From Symbiodinium natans (Eukaryota; Sar; Dinophyceae; Suessiales; Symbiodiniaceae), in contig CAJNDS010001370.1 in the NCBI GenBank assembly GCA_905221605.1, positions 1 to 21,204 on the forward strand: a stretch of 21,204 nt of DNA, given 5' to 3'. Positions 17,354-21,204 of this stretch are shown piece by piece (the stretch's first letter is position 1; the number at the start of each line of letters is the position of its first letter). A program made the position numbers and the translations under genes. Below the pieces are notes generated by a model. The model searched no databases. It had not been told where the DNA came from and worked only from the letters and a program-made list of their open reading frames with translations.

Positions 17354-18325
17354 ATGAGGAAGCATTGTACTGTGTGTGCCCACTGCGAGGTGGGTTGGGT
17401 CTGGAATGAAGACTTGTACTACAACCCGTACTGCTGGCATTGCGGAAAGGCGTGGAAAAAGGCCACTTACCGTGAGCGAGCATGGTCAAGCCAGCGGAAG
17501 AAGTGGCAATGGCCAAAGGAAGATGCTACTTGGTGGACAAGACCTGCCAAGAACAAAGAAGGGATGGCCGATCAAGCCCTCACGAAGGCGTGGGGTACGC
17601 TTTCTATGGAGGCAAAGAAGGCCATCGAAGAAGCAGGATGGAAGCCGCGGACGATGGAGCCGGGGCCAATTTGGCCCCCGGGATTACCTGGCAATGGATT
17701 GCAGGCAGAAAGCATGTCACAGAAGGAGTACCATGCGGCCATTGAGACTGTGTGGCAAGGAGCCGAGCCCGCAGTGCAAAGGCTCCTCAGAGCGGCGGGG
17801 ATACCCCCGCCGGGGGACTACAAGCCTGAGGACGAGACGCCAAAGCAGGAACTCAGCCGCCATGTTGGTACATACAGACGGACGACAAACAAGCTGAGAA
17901 CGCTCATTGAGAAGAAGGTCCGGCTTCAAGACAAAACGGAGAAGATAAAGAGCGAGTTCGAGCAGGCCATGAAGCAGCTTGCGCAAGTCAGCCAGGCCAT
18001 CCAGGCCACGGAGCTGGAGGTAGCGGAAGCACAGAAGAAAGTCCAAGCCTGTGTGAAGGATTCAGAGGACTCGCCATACAAGGACGTCGCGGACTACCTG
18101 GAAAAGGAAGGGATCATCCTGTCTGAGGAGCAAGCGGAGGCGCTCAAAACAAGGATGGCAGTCAAAGTCGTGGAGACAGACTGGACGGGAGTCTTGGGAC
18201 CAAGAGAGCCGAGCATGCCAGTTGAACTTGGCATATATGGGCCGATGCGCATGTCTCGAGATGTGTCAGTCAGGGCAACGCCAACGGGGCGCGAACGCTC
18301 GCCGGCGCGTGCCCAGGGCGAGTGA
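17354..18325 (+). CDS. LINE ORF1 protein with zinc ribbon and coiled coil
   Basis: 323 residues. The start is the first ATG after the copia insertion, 24 bases past the LTR end. The N-terminus has two cysteine pairs that could form a zinc ribbon: C5/C8 or C8/C11 with C27-x2-C30 (CWHCG). A Trp-rich basic region follows (WSSQRKKWQW). The middle contains a proline-rich turn (IWPPGLPGNG). Residues ~178-233 are a strong predicted coiled coil (TLIEKKVRLQDKTEKIKSEF). The C-terminus is basic and Arg/Pro-rich. LINE ORF1 proteins are RNA-binding, usually oligomeric through a coiled coil, and this layout fits. I do not recognise a named ORF1 family. The reading frame is the same as that of the next ORF, so a fused ancestral ORF cut by a stop is possible. 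Confidence 0.75.
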   Translation: MRKHCTVCAHCEVGWVWNEDLYYNPYCWHCGKAWKKATYRERAWSSQRKKWQWPKEDATWWTRPAKNKEGMADQALTKAWGTLSMEAKKAIEEAGWKPRTMEPGPIWPPGLPGNGLQAESMSQKEYHAAIETVWQGAEPAVQRLLRAAGIPPPGDYKPEDETPKQELSRHVGTYRRTTNKLRTLIEKKVRLQDKTEKIKSEFEQAMKQLAQVSQAIQATELEVAEAQKKVQACVKDSEDSPYKDVADYLEKEGIILSEEQAEALKTRMAVKVVETDWTGVLGPREPSMPVELGIYGPMRMSRDVSVRATPTGRERSPARAQGE

Positions 18326-18394
18326 AACCTCAGGCTGGGACAGGAGCGGAGGGGCCGACACCTCAGGGCAGCTCCTGGTCCGAACAGCCAAACT

Positions 18395-19495
18395 ATGAAA
18401 GCAGGACAAGTAGAGGAGTCTCAACGGGGAGACTCTGATTTCTCTTTTGGCGGTGGCCGAAAGCAGTGTCACGGGGACATTGTATGGCCACAGGTACATG
18501 GGGAAGGCAGTCAAGCTGTGTGTAGTACCCAAGTGCCTAATACAAACAGCACAGTGGAAGACAGCCAAGAGAGCTGGAGTCCAGTAACGCGGGGTCCAAA
18601 GTCAGCCCGTGCTGTGGATAGCAGTTGGGCGGTCACAGGTCCCAGATACTTCGGTCTGGGAGGTGCGGACCATGAGGATGAATGGGTGAATTCGGCTTCG
18701 CAAAAAGCAGAGGGAAGCCAAACACAGATGGGAGACCCAACTGCGGTAAGAGGGGATAGCCTAAAGGCCTCGCAGAAAGCTGAGGAAGCAAGGTTGTCGG
18801 CCTCGCAAAGTGCTGAGGGTCACCAAAGGAAGCAAAAGCCCAAGAAACGGAAAGCGCACCCAAGAGCACCACCTAAGGATCTACCACAGGAGTGGCAAAT
18901 GTTGTGTCAAGTGGTGGGTAGATATGATGCTTCCAGTGAGGCTGCCGCACTCGAAGCCATTGAGAAACTGGAAGAGCAGGAACTCAACCCGCTACAACAA
19001 CGAGCATGCCACGAAGTGCTTCGTTCCTTTGTGGAGCAGGACGCACAATATGCCAAGTGGATCTTGGCAGATGTGGCAAGTGGGTATCGCCAAGATGATA
19101 AGGCCGAATGCATCAAAATCACCTCGGCTAACATCACCAGCTGGAGGAAACCCATAGCGGCATGGATACACGAACTAGGACCGGACCTGGTGGTGCTGCA
19201 GGAAACCCATCTCAAGACAGAGGGTATCCAGCAAGCCATGAGCCATTGCCAAGATATGGGATACACCTTCATTGGCATGCCAGGCAGTACAAAAACTAAG
19301 GGTGTACAAGGAGGCCTGGCAGTGGTGGCACCCCGACATAGGAACCTGCGATACCTTATTGAGTATGGGACAGGACCGGCGGGCTTCCTGGCATGTGCCA
19401 TGAGAAATAAAGGCTGGGATTTGATCATCGTCAGTCTGTATTTGGAGAGCGGGGTCGGATTCCAGGGTCCAATATCCAAGTACTGGCGAGACTGA
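18395..19495 (+). pseudogene. LINE ORF2, N-terminal part: linker and first half of APE-like endonuclease
   Basis: Residues 1-150 are a low-complexity linker containing three copies of an ASQxAEG-type peptide (at 18693, 18764 and 18798), each encoded by a family I hairpin. A basic patch follows (KQKPKKRKAHPR), then an alpha-helical segment. The endonuclease starts near 19120. ITSANITSW supplies the metal/DNA-binding Asn (codon 19130) and LVVLQETHL the catalytic Glu (codon 19202). GGLAVVAP is a core strand. The frame then fails: at about 19468-19474 homology passes to the -1 frame and this frame stops at 19495. A one-base loss is the simplest cause. Confidence 0.8.
18693..18819 (+). repeat. Three family I hairpins inside LINE ORF2 coding sequence
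   Basis: Copies lie at 18693-18714, 18764-18785 and 18798-18819. All are read in the same frame and give ASQKAEG, ASQKAEE and ASQSAEG. The first uses CTTC with a T-G wobble and a bulged A. The third can form GCA/TGC inside CCTC/GAGG with a bulged T. A fourth likely member is at 20447-20474 (CCTC-GCTC...GAGC-TT-GAGG) and a weaker one at 19717-19743. Confidence 0.75.
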
Positions 19496-20574
19496 TAGCC
19501 TTTCTCAAGGGCTGCAAAGTGCCATATATGGTGCTGGGTGATTGGAATGAAGCCCAGGATACCATGAGGGGCACAACTCTGGCGACAGAAGTTGGTGGTG
19601 CATTTGTTGGAGTGGGGGAACCAACGGCCCAAGGATCGGACGAAATCGATTACGGGCTGGTTGCGAAATGCTTGGTGCCCATCCTTCAAGTGAAAACGGA
19701 TTGGGAAACCCCTTTTCGGCCTCATGCTGCAATGCATTGGAGGGTGGCCCAACCGTGCAGTAGCCCTGATGTTCCCCAGATGAAGAAGGCGGGAGCACTG
19801 GTGACGGAGACTGTGGAGTATGAACCAGTACAAAACACACAGAGCATCAACATCTTGGATGAACCCAAGATGGAAGATGAGCTCAGTGAGACATTTGCTC
19901 ACCTGAGTGCCGGTGTGGAGAGGTCGATCACAGGCCGAATCGATGGTATGGGTGTTAAATCGGAGATTGTGCGGAAGAAATTGGTGGTCAACAACCCGGA
20001 GAACGTTGTCTGGACGGGCAAGAGGGCGGCCTTTTGGAACCGGGTCCAACAATGGGTCAAACAAGGCAGACATCATGGCGATGCGCATCCGGTGGCGCGT
20101 CTGGTCCAACGCAGGCTCGGCGAGTATTACGAGGGTGATGCGCAGAACCAGGAGGATATGCTCGTGAGTATCCTGGGCCGGGGTACGGACGCTAGGCTTG
20201 TTCTGAAGCGCATCGACGAACAGCAATGCTACGCGAGAAAGGCGGATATGGAGGAGACAGCCCACCAGTACAAGCAATGGCTCAGCAAGGCCATGGAAAA
20301 GGGCATGCGACCATTATACAATGCCTTGCGAAAAGAAGAACAAGTGGTACAAAGACCCTACATGGAATATGACATGCTGGAACGGCCACACATTCGCCGA
20401 GATCACTGGGCGGCAGTGTGGACGACGGGCCAGCCGTTGGCAAAATCGGCCTCGCTCATGACGGAGCTTGAGGATGCAGCCAAAAAACAAGCGGCCAGCG
20501 TGGAGCCGCTGAACCCTGTCGAGGTCAAGGCAAGGATCAAAAAACTGGCACTAAAGAGCTGGCTGGAGGATTGA
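19471..20574 (+). pseudogene. LINE ORF2, second half of endonuclease and RT-preceding region (frameshifted)
   Basis: Continuation of the endonuclease in another frame. VLGDWNEAQ (Asp 19539, Asn 19545) is the D-x-N motif, and DEIDYGLV (Asp codon 19648) is the late conserved Asp region. HAAMHWRVA near 19734 takes the place of the usual SDH motif. About 250 residues of helical linker follow, of the type that precedes the RT. The frame ends at 20574, where homology moves to the +1 frame. There is no credible start codon of its own. Confidence 0.8.
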
Positions 20575-21204
20575 CCATTTGCAGGCCATGGACGATAAAG
20601 CAGTTGAAGCCGTTGTGTCCTTCTACCATGAATGTGAGGCCAAGGCAGCATGGCCGCAGCAAATGACAGTCTCCCTTATAGCAATGCTGCCGAAGAATCT
20701 GACCCGGGAAAGACCAATCGCCGTGCTACACATCCTGTACAGGACTTGGGTCCGTCTGCGATGGGATTTGGTAAGTACTTGGCAGGCAGGCTATGCCACA
20801 GCTGCCACGTACGACAAGGCAGTCCCAGGCAGTTGCTGCTTGGACGTGGCCGTCGGCAGACTACTGCGAAATGAGGTGGCAAAGACAAATGGCGTGCATG
20901 TGGTGTCACTCTTTGTGGACCTCGAGTCCTTTTTCGATACCATCCAATTTCAGCAATTGATCATGGCAGCAACGGCCCTGCAATATCCGCCGCTAATCCT
21001 GAAGATGGCACTGGAAGTGTACATGGGTGCCAGATACTTGGTGGCGGATGGGGTGCTATCGGCAGGCATCAGAGCTACAAATGGCGTGCAAGCGGGTTGC
21101 CCAGCGGCGCCATCGTTAGCAAAGGTGGCATTGCACCCGGTGATAGACAAGATCCAAAGGCGACGAGATGTGGCAAACGTGGACTGTTGGTTGGATGATG
21201 TCTC
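20555..21204 (+). pseudogene. LINE ORF2, reverse transcriptase (partial, cut by window end)
   Basis: This frame is open from 20555 to the end of the window. The N-terminal part reads WRIDHLQAMDDKAVEAVV, then MLPKNLTRERPIAVLHILYRTW, typical of LINE RT region 0 to 2. Motif A is VSLFVDLESFFDTI with catalytic Asp at 20918. Motif B is GVQAGCPAAPS where most LINEs have G-x-x-Q-G-x-x-x-SP. Motif C is WLDDV with its two Asp at 21194-21199, where most have FADD. The catalytic Asp triad is present. The +1 shift relative to the upstream frame lies between 20552 and 20574. Confidence 0.85.

Larger units (their letters stand above)
17335..21204 (+). mobile_element. LINE-type (non-LTR) retrotransposon, 3' part beyond window
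   Basis: It has two-ORF organisation: a small ORF1 with zinc ribbon and coiled coil, then an ORF2 with APE-like endonuclease and reverse transcriptase. ORF2 is broken by at least two frameshifts (near 19470 and 20560), so this copy looks dead. The 5' boundary is not certain. I infer that the hairpin cluster and the tandem array upstream of the copia insertion belong to the same element. RT is cut off by the window just after its catalytic DD. Confidence 0.9.

Overview
The window looks like nuclear DNA of a dinoflagellate, probably a symbiodiniacean or relative. It contains no ordinary host gene that I can recognise. It holds three kinds of repetitive DNA, all on the + strand. The dinoflagellate assignment is inferred from the two transposon proteins: a Ty1/copia polyprotein with a very Lys/Glu-rich tail, and a LINE reverse transcriptase with the unusual motifs AGCPAAP and LDDV, a variant I associate with dinoflagellates. 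It is not proven by a host gene.

Region 1 (1-8667) is a tandem array of a non-coding unit of about 2.1 kb. Two full copies are present (4069-6193 and 6194-8283). There is also a left-truncated copy (1-2041), an internally deleted copy (2042-2584), a divergent monomer (2585-4068) and a diverged terminal copy (8284 to about 8480), which leads into a cluster of six hairpins (8483-8654). The units are packed with stem-loops. One family, consensus stem CCTC-GC / GC-T-GAGG with a TNCG-type loop and one bulged base in the 3' arm, recurs more than 40 times and shows compensatory base changes. A second family keeps its loop but changes its stems.

Region 2 (8668-17329) is a structurally complete 8,662-bp Ty1/copia-type LTR retrotransposon. 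It has two 169-bp LTRs identical by eye, a 5-bp target duplication (GACTG), a primer-binding site touching the 5' LTR and a polypurine tract touching the 3' LTR. It encodes gag, protease, integrase, reverse transcriptase and RNase H. Two single-base frame changes split the polyprotein into three open frames. A 600-residue extension after RNase H carries a hydrophobic segment, a long coiled coil and a second CCHC zinc knuckle.

Region 3 (17335-21204) is a LINE-type retrotransposon running off the right edge. It has an ORF1 with a zinc ribbon and coiled coil, then an ORF2 with an APE-like endonuclease and a reverse transcriptase, broken by at least two frameshifts.

Removing the copia element joins the hairpin cluster to the LINE, about 20 bp upstream of its ORF1 ATG. 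The same hairpins occur in the array and in LINE ORF2 but were not seen in the copia element. The simplest reading is that the array is the tandem-monomer 5' region of the LINE, as in some other LINEs, and that the copia element recently landed between this leader and ORF1.
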